DNA of 44,858 nucleotides from Desulfobacterales bacterium. Lineage in GTDB: Bacteria; Desulfobacterota; Desulfobacteria; Desulfobacterales; JAAELO01. Of this stretch, positions 7,352 through 14,747 are shown one piece after another. The stretch covers positions 1 through 44,858 of the forward strand of contig JAAELO010000330.1 of assembly GCA_024226555.1 (NCBI GenBank), read 5' to 3'. How positions within the stretch are numbered: the first letter of the stretch is position 1; each line of letters begins with the position of its first letter. The translations under genes were made by a program, and so were the position numbers. The notes below the pieces were generated by a model. That model saw only the letters and a program-made list of their open reading frames with translations, made no database searches and was not told where the DNA came from.

Positions 7352-8401
7352 ATGGATTTCAAAAAGAATCTTAAACTTAAAGGGAAAACCTTTAATATAA
7401 AAAAAGTTGCTGATGCCATTGTCTATGCGCAAAAAGAAAATGGAGAAATTCAGTGGTGTGCTGGAGAGAAAACTGACCCATGGGACCTGATTGAAGCTGT
7501 TATGGGACTTTCCGTTGCTGGTTATTTTAATGAAGCAAGAAAAGCCTTTGAATGGATGGAACAAAATCAGCTTGATGATGGTAGCTGGTACGCTTCTTAC
7601 CTTGATGGAATCCCACAGGATAAAACCCACGATACCAACATGACAACATATATAGCATCAGGTGTATATCACCATTACCTTATAACTAAGGATATGGATT
7701 TTCTAGTACGACTATGGCCTGTTGTTGAAAAAGCAATTGAATTTGCACTCACTTTACAAACTGAAGAGGGAGAGATCTATTGGGCAAAAAGTCCTGAAGG
7801 TGTTGTAGACAAAATGTCTCTTCTAACCGGATCAAGCTCCGTTTTCTTTAGTTTAAAATGCGCAGTGGCTATTGCAAATGAACTTGGTCATAAAAAAAAC
7901 AACTGGAAACAAGCCCTTTTAAATCTTAAAAGTTCACTAAACAACAGAATATTTGCTTACAATATATCAAAATCCAGATTTTCCATGGACTGGTTTTATC
8001 CTGTTTTATCAGGAGCTATAACCGGAGTTGATGCCCAGAATCGTATTAACAAGTACTGGAAAAAATTTATTGTTGATGGCATGGGAGCAAGATGTGTCTC
8101 CGATGAACCATGGATAACAATTGCTGAGACTGCCGAACTTGTCCTTGCTTTAAGAGCGATGGGTAGAAAAGGAACAGCTGAGATTATTTTTAGCTGGATT
8201 GTAGACAGAACCTATGACGATGATGGTTCCTACTGGTGTGGATTCACTTTTCCAAATATGCTTATCTGGCCCGAAAGTAAGCTTTCATGGACTAATGGAG
8301 TTATGCTCCTTGCAGCAGACTCACTTTACAACATCACAGATGCACACAGATTTTTTCACCATGATTTTTGGGACATCGATAAACTAACTTTAGGCATATA
8401 A
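7352..8401 (+). CDS. Alpha/alpha-barrel protein of the 'prenyltransferase/squalene-cyclase-like' uncharacterised family
   Basis: 349 residues with no signal peptide, so probably cytoplasmic. The sequence is built of repeated helical hairpins with aromatic and Gly-Ser-Trp turns: TDPWDLIEAVMGLSVAG, QLDDGSWYASY, LQTEEGEIYWAKSPEG, DDDGSYWCG. This pattern is typical of (alpha/alpha)6 barrels such as terpene-cyclase-like and six-hairpin glycosidase folds. I recall a conserved proteobacterial family with the same blocks (EKTDPWD, LLTGSSS, SRFSMDWYYPVLSGA) that is auto-annotated as prenyltransferase, but I know of no proven activity. The stop codon directly abuts the start of the acyltransferase gene, so the two are translationally coupled. 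It is divergent from the beta-oxidation operon. The ribosome site is weak. The substrate could be a polysaccharide or an isoprenoid; this is undecided. Confidence 0.75.
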   Translation: MDFKKNLKLKGKTFNIKKVADAIVYAQKENGEIQWCAGEKTDPWDLIEAVMGLSVAGYFNEARKAFEWMEQNQLDDGSWYASYLDGIPQDKTHDTNMTTYIASGVYHHYLITKDMDFLVRLWPVVEKAIEFALTLQTEEGEIYWAKSPEGVVDKMSLLTGSSSVFFSLKCAVAIANELGHKKNNWKQALLNLKSSLNNRIFAYNISKSRFSMDWFYPVLSGAITGVDAQNRINKYWKKFIVDGMGARCVSDEPWITIAETAELVLALRAMGRKGTAEIIFSWIVDRTYDDDGSYWCGFTFPNMLIWPESKLSWTNGVMLLAADSLYNITDAHRFFHHDFWDIDKLTLGI

Positions 8402-9124
8402 TTGAGAAAAGATAACCGTCCTTATATAATAAAAAAAACATATCTCAGATTCCAGAAGTTTTATACTAAGCGTTTTTTAAAACCACAGTTTGAACACCTT
8501 GGGAGAGGTGCGCTTTTTATGAAACCATGGAATGTGGAAGTTTTTGGATCTCCGGTTTCCATAGGAAACTTCTCATGTGTAATCGCATCTCCAGATAAAA
8601 AAATAAGATTTTCCATATGGACAGATCAAAAAGATGTTCCTGGAATAAAAATAGGTGATTACTCACTCATTTGTCCGGGCACAAGAATATCCGCAGCTGA
8701 AAATATTACCATTGGTGACAGTTGCATGATCGCAAGTAATGTTTATATTACAGATTCTGACTGGCATGATATATATGACAGAGCTCTTCCGGTCGGAAAA
8801 ACAAGACCTGTTATAATAGATGACAATGTCTGGATTGGAGATAGTGCTATAGTTTGTAAGGGAGTATCCATAGGAAAGAACAGTATTATCGGAGCTGGCT
8901 CTGTGGTAACCTGTGATATTCCTGCTAACGTTATAGCAGCAGGTAATCCTGCAAAAATTGTTAAAGAACTCGATGGGGACAAAGAGATTAAAACAAGAAA
9001 AGATATGTACAAAAACCCAAAAGAGTTGTCCGATTATTTTGATTATTTAGATCAGGAAAATATGGGGGAGAACACATTTTTAGGATGGCTCCGAGCAATA
9101 ATTTCCCCAACCACCAAGGATTAA
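8402..9124 (+). CDS. Hexapeptide-repeat acyltransferase (left-handed beta-helix)
   Basis: 240 residues from a TTG that immediately follows the upstream stop (TAATTG), with TTAGG seven bases ahead. The first in-frame ATG is about 40 residues in and would leave the conserved N-terminal region untranslated. Hexapeptide repeats run from about residue 55 to 185: IKIGDYSLICPG, ITIGDSCMIASN, then DNVWIGDSAIVCKGVSIG and NSIIGAGSVV. The SDWHDIYD loop carries the likely catalytic histidine and AGNPAKIVKEL closes the domain, as in xenobiotic/maltose-type O-acetyltransferases. It probably acetylates a sugar or lipid-linked glycan. The gene sits between the barrel protein and a small acidic-tailed protein, implying a shared pathway. 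The acceptor is unknown. Confidence 0.85.
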   Translation: MRKDNRPYIIKKTYLRFQKFYTKRFLKPQFEHLGRGALFMKPWNVEVFGSPVSIGNFSCVIASPDKKIRFSIWTDQKDVPGIKIGDYSLICPGTRISAAENITIGDSCMIASNVYITDSDWHDIYDRALPVGKTRPVIIDDNVWIGDSAIVCKGVSIGKNSIIGAGSVVTCDIPANVIAAGNPAKIVKELDGDKEIKTRKDMYKNPKELSDYFDYLDQENMGENTFLGWLRAIISPTTKD

Positions 9125-9128
9125 AGAT

Positions 9129-9464
9129 ATGGCATTAGAAAATGATATAGTTATTATTCATATGGAGGATACTCCTCCTTTTTTTGCAAGGATCGAATCT
9201 ATTCTACCCGATGTAAAAAAAGACTGGTTCCATGTGAAGCTTCTTATTCTTCAGATACCTATGAACACAATTACCTGGATTTTAAGAGATGTTTATATAA
9301 ATGGTCAAACTTTCAAAATGAATGGCAAAGATGTTACATTTGAGCTTGTTCAGTTTCCACTTGATCCAAATGATAAAATGGAAGAAGAGGATGAATCTGA
9401 TTCTCAACCTGAAAAGGAAGGAAAAGTTATATCTTTTAGCAGCGCTAAAAAGAAAAAAGATTAG
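9129..9464 (+). CDS. Conserved small protein of unknown function with acidic/basic tail
   Basis: 111 residues; AAGGA precedes the ATG and only four bases separate it from the acyltransferase stop. Residues 1-80 form a compact beta-rich block: NDIVIIHMEDTPPFFARIES, LILQIPMNTITWILRD and YINGQTFKMNG. The tail is low complexity, first acidic (MEEEDESDSQPEKE) then lysine-rich (SSAKKKKD). I recall similar proteins in Desulfobacterota but no function. No signal peptide or membrane segment. The operon position makes it a candidate accessory factor for the two enzymes upstream. Confidence 0.8.
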   Translation: MALENDIVIIHMEDTPPFFARIESILPDVKKDWFHVKLLILQIPMNTITWILRDVYINGQTFKMNGKDVTFELVQFPLDPNDKMEEEDESDSQPEKEGKVISFSSAKKKKD

Positions 9465-9474
9465 TCCATTTATT

Positions 9475-9643
9475 TAAGGGAAACTCTTATAACCGCTCTT
9501 TTGGTGAAATACTGTGTTATTCCCAAAAAAAACTGTAATAAAATCGGCTCATTATTTTTGAAAATGCAGAGATTTTATAAAACTAAAAGTTTTTATAAAC
9601 GTTGAATTTCATCCAAAATTCTAATTATTAGAGGTTCCCTTTA
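9475..9643. mobile_element. MITE-like element, copy 1, abutting dusB
   Basis: About 169 bp with terminal inverted repeats: left AAGGGAAACTCTTATAA, right TTATTAGAGGTTCCCTT. The interior shares long identical blocks with 22497-22634 (for example CCCAAAAAAAACTGTAATAA and ATCCAAAATTCTAATTATTA). It is about 30 bp longer than copy 2 through extra AT-rich sequence. It has no coding capacity. The right terminus ends one base before the dusB ATG, so its GAGG (9631-9634) lies at ribosome-site distance from that ATG. Which transposase would move it is unknown. Confidence 0.8.
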
Positions 9644-9644
9644 G

Positions 9645-10607
9645 ATGCAGATAGGATCAGTAAAAATATCAGGTAAAGTAATCTTAGCCCCCCTTGCTGG
9701 AATTACAAATCTTCCATTCAGAATTATTTCGAAAAAATGTGGCTGTGATCTTGTATATTCAGAGATGGTCAGCTCAAATGGTTTGGTATATAAATCTGAA
9801 AAAACAGAAAATTATTTAAAGAATACCTCTTTTGAGAAACCACTTGCTGTTCAAATTTTTGGTTCAGACTCTGAAATAATGGGCAAAGCTGCAAAAATAG
9901 TCGAATCTTCAGGAGCTGATATTATCGATATTAATTGCGGCTGCTCTGTGAAGAAGATTTTAAAATCCCAGTCCGGTTCTTACCTTATGAAAACACCGGA
10001 TAATGCTCAAAAAGTTATTGAATCTGTAAGGAAATCTGTTTCAATACCTCTCACTATAAAGATCAGAACAGGATGGGATAGATCAGGAGAACAAGCTTTT
10101 AACCTTGCTAAAATTGCCGAAAATGCAGGAGTTGATGCAATAGCGGTTCATCCAAGAACAGCCCAGCAGGGTTTCAAAGGTGTTTCTGACTGGTCAATAA
10201 TCAAAGCTGTGAAAGAGCTGGTTAAGATCCCTGTAATCGGTAATGGTGATATAAAGGAAGCTTCTGACGCTAAAAAAATGCTGGATGATACGGGTTGCGA
10301 TGCAATTATGGTAGGACGTGCAATTATGGGAAATCCACTTCTTTTTACTCAGATAAAATCTCTTTTAGAAATGGGTGTGGTGCCTGAAATAAAACCATCA
10401 ATGATTATCAATATAATGAGAGAGTTTGTTGAAGAATCTGTTATCCATTTTGGAGAGGAAAAAACATGTTTTATGATGCGTGGACGCCTGGGCAAATTTA
10501 TAAAGGGCTTTAAGGGAAGCTCATATTTTCGGCAAAATCTCACTCAACTCTCTTCTATTAAAGAGATCATGGATTTAATTGATCAGTTGGAATTAAGGGT
10601 CAATTAA
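9645..10607 (+). CDS. dusB: tRNA-dihydrouridine synthase, DusB type
   Basis: A flavoenzyme of 320 residues that reduces uridine to dihydrouridine in the tRNA D-loop using NADPH. It aligns nearly end to end with what I recall of E. coli DusB (321 residues): LAPLAGITNLPFR, VYSEMVSSN, ADIIDINCGC, LTIKIRTGWD, VIGNGDI and MVGRAIMGNP. The conserved active-site Cys is Cys100. The usual GCP is GCS here and the preceding Met is Cys, mild deviations. The ATG is used because it begins the family N-terminus (MQIGSVKISGKV). Its only plausible ribosome site, GAGG, is in the terminal repeat of the adjacent MITE-like element. The gene is monocistronic. Confidence 0.92.
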   Translation: MQIGSVKISGKVILAPLAGITNLPFRIISKKCGCDLVYSEMVSSNGLVYKSEKTENYLKNTSFEKPLAVQIFGSDSEIMGKAAKIVESSGADIIDINCGCSVKKILKSQSGSYLMKTPDNAQKVIESVRKSVSIPLTIKIRTGWDRSGEQAFNLAKIAENAGVDAIAVHPRTAQQGFKGVSDWSIIKAVKELVKIPVIGNGDIKEASDAKKMLDDTGCDAIMVGRAIMGNPLLFTQIKSLLEMGVVPEIKPSMIINIMREFVEESVIHFGEEKTCFMMRGRLGKFIKGFKGSSYFRQNLTQLSSIKEIMDLIDQLELRVN

Positions 10608-10794
10608 CCCAATCGTACGTTTTAAGAAAAAATCCCCAAATGATTCTAATGCCATAACATCTCAAAAAACAATCTTCAAAACGAAACCAAGGTATTAAAA
10701 AAAATATAGCAGGTTTATTCAATTACTGAATTGTTAGAACTGATATATAATAAAAATAACGTTTTAAAATATCAATAAATTATAGTGGGGCTAT

Positions 10795-13065
10795 ATGAGT
10801 GAAATAAAAATTATTAAATCCTCATGCCGTATGTGCCATGGAGTATGTCAGGTAAATGTTCACCTTGATGGAGATAAGGTTGTAAAAGTTACCGGAGATC
10901 CTGATAGCATAACAAGTAAAGGTTTTATATGTCCAAAAGGAAAGGCATCTCCCGAGCTTCTGTACCATCCTGATAGAATAACAAGCCCCATGCGAAGGGT
11001 CGGTAAAAAAGGTGAAAACAAGTGGGAGAAGATCTCATGGGATGAAGCTCTTCTTGAGATGTCAGAAAAAATGAATGGGATAAGAGAGATATATGGCGCT
11101 GAATATTTTTCACTTATCCATGGTACTTCAAGACCATACTCCGATCTTGCTGCAAGATTCGCAAACACTTTTGGTACACCAAATTACTCACATATCGGAC
11201 ATATCTGCTATGTGCCGAGAGTGATGGCAAATATATTTACAATGGGAACACAGCAACTTCCTGTTGGTGATTTCTATGGATTTTCCGGAAAGAAGCCTAA
11301 ATGTATTATTATTTGGGGGAGTAATGTAACTGACCTGGGCGCGGTTCATGGAATGCCTGGATTTATAGTAAAAAAAGCTATCAGACAGGCTGATAAAGTA
11401 ATTGTAATAGACCCTAAAAGAACCAGAAATGCCGATAAAGCAAATCAGTGGCTTCAATTAAGACCTGGAACTGATGGAGCTTTGGCTCTTTCCATGATTA
11501 ATGTGATTATTGAAGAAGGGCTTTATGACAGAAATTTCGTTAACCAATATACAGAAGGATTCAGTGCTTTAAAAAAGCATGTAAAAAACAATACGCCTTC
11601 CTGGGCCGAAAAAATCACAGGGATTAAAGCCTTTGATATCACATCTGCTGCTCGTACTTATGCAACCACAAAACCAGCCAGCATCTTGTGGGGTAACGCC
11701 ATAGATATGAGTTTCTGCAGCTTTCAAACAGCAAGATCACTTCTAATACTTCGTGGGTTAACAGGCAACATAGATGTTCAAGGTGGGGATATTTTCTGCA
11801 CTCCTCCGGAAAACGTTTTATTAAAATCTCAGTTTATGAACAGGGAGATCAACGGAATGCTTCATCTTCCCTTTGAGAAATACCTGCATGTGCTTGATAG
11901 AAAAGAATCCAAAAAAGGAAATAAACTGCAGATATATTTGCTTAGAGCTGTGGACTGGATAAAAAAAAGAAACTATGGAAGACTTTCAAAAAAATCTTCT
12001 AAAGGATTAATTGCAAAACAATTCAAACTAATAAGCAAATTAAAGTCTTCAAAATACCCATTAAGCCCAATGGTGCATCTACCAACACTATGGCAATCTA
12101 TAAATTCGGCAAAGCCTTACAGACTGAAAGGTATGTGGATTCTTGGTTCCAATCAACTCATAAATCAAACCAACTCACTCGAAGTTGAAGAAGCTCTCAA
12201 AAAACTTGAATATCTTGTTGTATCTGAATTTTTTATGACACCAACTGCACAGTATGCAGATCTGATTCTCCCCTCTTCCATGTGGCTTGAGCAGGATGAT
12301 GTTGTTAACAGTATGAAGCAGTGGTGCGTAATTGCAAGGAAAAAAGTTGTCCAGGTCGGAGAAACAATGGATGACAGAGAAGTTATGATCAAGTTATCTA
12401 AAAAATTATCTATGGAGCATGGATTTCCATGGAACTCTTATCAGGATTTTCTTGATGGGATGCTCGAAAAAACAGGTCTTAGCTTTGATGAATTTTGTGA
12501 AAAGGGCTCAATCACCGGAAAGATGGTTTATGAGAAACACAAAGAAAATGGGTTTCCAACACCTTCAGGAAAGTTTGAATTTTATTCAAAAACCCTTGAA
12601 GATATGGGAGTTTCAGGTCTTCCAGTTTACAGAGAACCTCCTGATTCACCCATCTCTTCTCCTGATAATTATAAAGAGTATCCACTGATCTTATCAACCG
12701 GAAACAAGAATCTTTATTATTTTCACAGCGAGGGTAGGCAAATTAAATCCTTAAGAGATAAAGTGCCGTCCCCGTATGTGGAGATTCATCCAGAGACTGC
12801 CTCCAAACTTAATATTGGAAATGGTTCACAGGTTTATATTGAGACCCCATCTGGAAAGATAAAGATGGAGGCTAAACTTTTTGACGGAATTTTACCTAAT
12901 GTTGTGAATGCTCAGTATGGATGGTGGTTTCCAGAAGAAAAAGCTCCCGAATATCGTTGGAAGAGATCAAGTGTTAATCTTCTTTTTGGAAAAACCGAAT
13001 GTGACCCTGATATTGGTTCTGAAAGTTTGCGTAGTGCTTTATGTAAAGTATACCCAGCAAATTAA
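10795..13065 (+). CDS. Molybdopterin (Mo/W-bis-MGD) oxidoreductase, orphan catalytic subunit
   Basis: 756 residues of the DMSO-reductase superfamily. An N-terminal [4Fe-4S] site has Cys11, Cys14, Cys18 and Cys46 (C-x2-C-x3-C-x27-C). Cofactor-binding domains follow (IIWGSNVTDLG, VIVIDPKRTRNADKA, LRPGTDGALALSMINVII, ASILWGNAIDM). The C-terminal beta-barrel dinucleotide-binding domain begins near EYPLILSTGNKN. Cys138, in GHICYVPR, is placed like the metal-ligand Cys of formate dehydrogenases. No Tat signal, so cytoplasmic. No iron-sulfur or membrane subunit is nearby. The layout resembles acetylene hydratase and thiosulfate-reductase-like enzymes, but the residue after the second Cys is His15, where I recall acetylene hydratase has its catalytic Asp. 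The substrate is unknown. GGGG precedes the ATG. Confidence 0.88.
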   Translation: MSEIKIIKSSCRMCHGVCQVNVHLDGDKVVKVTGDPDSITSKGFICPKGKASPELLYHPDRITSPMRRVGKKGENKWEKISWDEALLEMSEKMNGIREIYGAEYFSLIHGTSRPYSDLAARFANTFGTPNYSHIGHICYVPRVMANIFTMGTQQLPVGDFYGFSGKKPKCIIIWGSNVTDLGAVHGMPGFIVKKAIRQADKVIVIDPKRTRNADKANQWLQLRPGTDGALALSMINVIIEEGLYDRNFVNQYTEGFSALKKHVKNNTPSWAEKITGIKAFDITSAARTYATTKPASILWGNAIDMSFCSFQTARSLLILRGLTGNIDVQGGDIFCTPPENVLLKSQFMNREINGMLHLPFEKYLHVLDRKESKKGNKLQIYLLRAVDWIKKRNYGRLSKKSSKGLIAKQFKLISKLKSSKYPLSPMVHLPTLWQSINSAKPYRLKGMWILGSNQLINQTNSLEVEEALKKLEYLVVSEFFMTPTAQYADLILPSSMWLEQDDVVNSMKQWCVIARKKVVQVGETMDDREVMIKLSKKLSMEHGFPWNSYQDFLDGMLEKTGLSFDEFCEKGSITGKMVYEKHKENGFPTPSGKFEFYSKTLEDMGVSGLPVYREPPDSPISSPDNYKEYPLILSTGNKNLYYFHSEGRQIKSLRDKVPSPYVEIHPETASKLNIGNGSQVYIETPSGKIKMEAKLFDGILPNVVNAQYGWWFPEEKAPEYRWKRSSVNLLFGKTECDPDIGSESLRSALCKVYPAN

Positions 13066-13100
13066 GCAAAAACAGACTTCTATAAATTAAAATATTCATA

Positions 13101-13118
13101 AAGGAAACCTCTAATAAC
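13101..13118. repeat. Isolated copy of the MITE terminal repeat
   Basis: AAGGAAACCTCTAATAAC matches the AAGGGAACCTCTAATAA terminus of the elements at 9475 and 22497. No partner end follows; IS3-type sequence begins shortly afterwards, so this may be a MITE end truncated by the insertion. Confidence 0.5.
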
Positions 13119-13146
13119 CTGAACATGGTACAGCCAGAAAAATAAA

Positions 13147-13841
13147 GTAGGTGATGATAAAAGAAAGAATAATAAAGGACAACCTATACCAGGGTTCTCT
13201 ATTAATCCTGATGGAACTATTATTGTTGATGGATTAATAGTGGAAGCCATAGGGAAATATAGAAACTTAAAAGAGTTTGCTAATGGAGGAGGTTATCAAA
13301 AGTTAACTCATTATCTGAGAAGGGACTATAATTATTTTGTAAATTCAAAAAAAGTATACCGTCTTTGCAAAGAAAACGATTTTCTACTGCCAAAAAAAAG
13401 AAAAGATTGTTGATTATCACATTGGATTAAGCTGCACGGGTAAAGATCTGGTTTTTACTCTTAATAATGCAATAAAACAGTATAATGTTCCTGATGGCGA
13501 ACAGTTGATTATAAGAAGTGATAATGGCTCTCAAATAACATCAAATATTTTTATTAAGAATATAGAAAGCTTTAAAGGAGATCAGTTAATGCATGAATTG
13601 ATTCCTCCTGCAACTCCAAATAAAAATGCACATATTGAAGCATTTTACTCGATATTAGAAATTGAATTTTACAACCGAGATATTTTAAACATATGGGCAA
13701 GCTTATCAGGAAACAGCCAATTTTATGGAGTTTTATAATAAAACACGAATACATGGGTCTCATAAAAATCGTACGCCTTTTGAAATGTTTGAATTGTTCT
13801 TAAAAGGTGAGAAATTCAATATTCCTATAGCAAACGTGTAA
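13147..13841 (+). pseudogene. Degenerate IS3-family transposase (orfB)
   Basis: Pieces of one transposase in three successive frames. Piece 1 (13147-13413) carries GQPIPGFSINPDG and KLTHYLRRDYNYFV...KKVYRLCKENDFLLP, the N-terminal region of this IS3 group. Piece 2 (from about 13414, to about 13720) is integrase core: DYHIGLSCTGKDLVFTLNNA, IIRSDNGSQITSN with the second DDE Asp, and PNKNAHIEAFYSILEIEF with the Glu. Piece 3 (about 13721-13841) is the C-terminus, FMEFYNKTRIHGS to FNIPIANV. About 50 residues that should hold the first catalytic Asp are deleted at the 13411-13414 junction, and a frameshift lies near 13700. It cannot encode an active enzyme. Confidence 0.85.
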
Positions 13842-13957
13842 ATAGGGTTTAGAAATAAAAAAATAATTTAATATCTACAATAGTATTAAGAGGTTATATT
13901 ACGAACAAAAAGTCTCCATAAAAAAGGGGGTTGACCCGGTTTCTAAAAAACAAGCGA
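13842..13957. mobile_element. Probable right end of the IS3-type element
   Basis: Noncoding AT-rich tail after the transposase stop, ending in GGGGGTTGACCCGGTTTC (13926-13943). Adjacent sequence is the truncated palindromic repeat at 13958. No matching left terminus was found, so the exact boundary is a guess. Confidence 0.35.
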
Positions 13958-14003
13958 TTCGAACTTCTGATCGATTGCTGCAACACTGCAAATGGAGGAA
14001 TTT
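13958..14003. repeat. Half copy of the large palindromic repeat
   Basis: Matches the right part of the element at 14636-14733 at 42 of 46 positions by eye, including GATCGATTGCTGCAACACTG. The left arm is missing and IS3-type sequence lies in its place. Confidence 0.7.
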
Positions 14004-14011
14004 GACGAGCC

Positions 14012-14320
14012 CTATTTTTTAGGGATTTTTATGACTCGATCTTCTTTCTTATCATTCTGTCTGAAGAAGATTGCAATATGGCCTATCATACCAACCATCT
14101 CACATTTGCATCTCTTCTGAATTATTCCATTTATCTCATTCTTCTGATCTTTTTCCTTAAAATCATTGAACCTTATTTTTATAAGTTCATGACTAACAAG
14201 GGCTTCTTCTACAGAATCTATCAATGCGTCTGTAACACCTTTTTGTCCAATGATAACCAATGGATCACAACCGTGGGCTAATCCCCTTAAATATTTTCTT
14301 TGAAAACCTTTTAATTCCAT
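14012..14320 (-). CDS. yhbY: YhbY / CRS1-YhbY-domain RNA-binding protein
   Basis: 102 residues, the size of the bacterial single-domain CRM protein. It has the expected elements LKGFQRKYLRGLAHGCDPLV, IGQKGVTDALIDSVEEAL and HELIKIRF. The loop corresponding to the conserved GxxG RNA-binding turn reads GQKG. It associates with pre-50S ribosomal particles in E. coli; the same role is inferred here. AAAAGG lies ahead of the ATG. The stop codon is inside a small hairpin, CCCTA / TAGGG, so the 3' end may double as a weak terminator. It stands alone between mobile-element debris and a gene remnant. Confidence 0.88.
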   Translation of the reverse strand: MELKGFQRKYLRGLAHGCDPLVIIGQKGVTDALIDSVEEALVSHELIKIRFNDFKEKDQKNEINGIIQKRCKCEMVGMIGHIAIFFRQNDKKEDRVIKIPKK

Positions 14321-14341
14321 ATCTTTGTACCTTTTTAAAAT

Positions 14342-14370
14342 AAAAAAGAGACATATTATCTCTCTTTTTT
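14342..14370. terminator. Bidirectional terminator-like hairpin upstream of yhbY
   Basis: AAAGAGA (14345-14351) / TCTCTTT (14361-14367), flanked by A and T runs on both sides. On the minus strand it would stop transcripts arriving from pheT before yhbY. Confidence 0.55.
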
Positions 14371-14446
14371 CTATTTATAATTTTAATCCTATTAGTTTAA
14401 TTTACCAACAGTACCATTTGTTTTAAATAAAACCTAAACGTCTCCT

Positions 14447-14592
14447 TCATTTCCAGATATTTTTATCTTCATCTGAATTTGAGCTTATATTTATGTCTTC
14501 TTTACTAATACGAGCACCTTCAACTGATTTAACAGCTTCAACCCATTCATCAATCGTAATATTTGAATCTCTTTCTGAATTGAGTAAGCCAT
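14447..14592 (-). pseudogene. Remnant of a small unidentified protein gene
   Basis: On the minus strand an ATG at 14592 (MAYSIQ) is out of frame with a protein-like stretch containing DSNITIDEWVEAVKSVEGAR and then ISKEDI, which ends at a TGA at 14449-14447. The pair looks like one N-terminus split by a frameshift and then truncated. I have a vague memory of small bacterial proteins starting this way but cannot name a family. The rest of 14371-14446 and 14593-14635 shows nothing. Confidence 0.4.
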
Positions 14593-14635
14593 TTCTTATC
14601 TTTTAGTTTCAGTGTTTCAGCGAAGTAAAAAACTT

Positions 14636-14733
14636 CATTTGCAAGGCGCCAGCGTTCGGTCAGGCGTGAGACGTACGTTTTTAGTACTTCGAACGTCTGA
14701 TCGGTTGCTGCAACACCGCAAATGGAGGAGTTT
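14636..14733. repeat. Large imperfect palindromic repeat downstream of pheT
   Basis: Outer arms CATTTGC (14636-14642) and GCAAATG (14718-14724). Inner complementary tracts include AGACGT / ACGTCT and GGTCAG / CTGATC. It is more GC-rich than its surroundings. The right side continues as GAGGAGTTTT toward the pheT stop. A small hairpin GAAGT/ACTTC flanks its left side (about 14622-14636). A half copy lies at 13958-14003. Confidence 0.7.
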
Positions 14734-14747
14734 TACAAGCTCCCATT

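Noticed and set aside
9645-10607. Altered GCS (for GCP) motif in DusB as a sign of inactivation
   Set aside because: The catalytic-position Cys100 and all other blocks are intact, so the substitution is more likely neutral variation.
14636-14733. Integron attC-like site
   Set aside because: A long imperfect palindrome is present, but I do not see the RYYYAAC / GTTRRRY end boxes or a cassette array or integrase.
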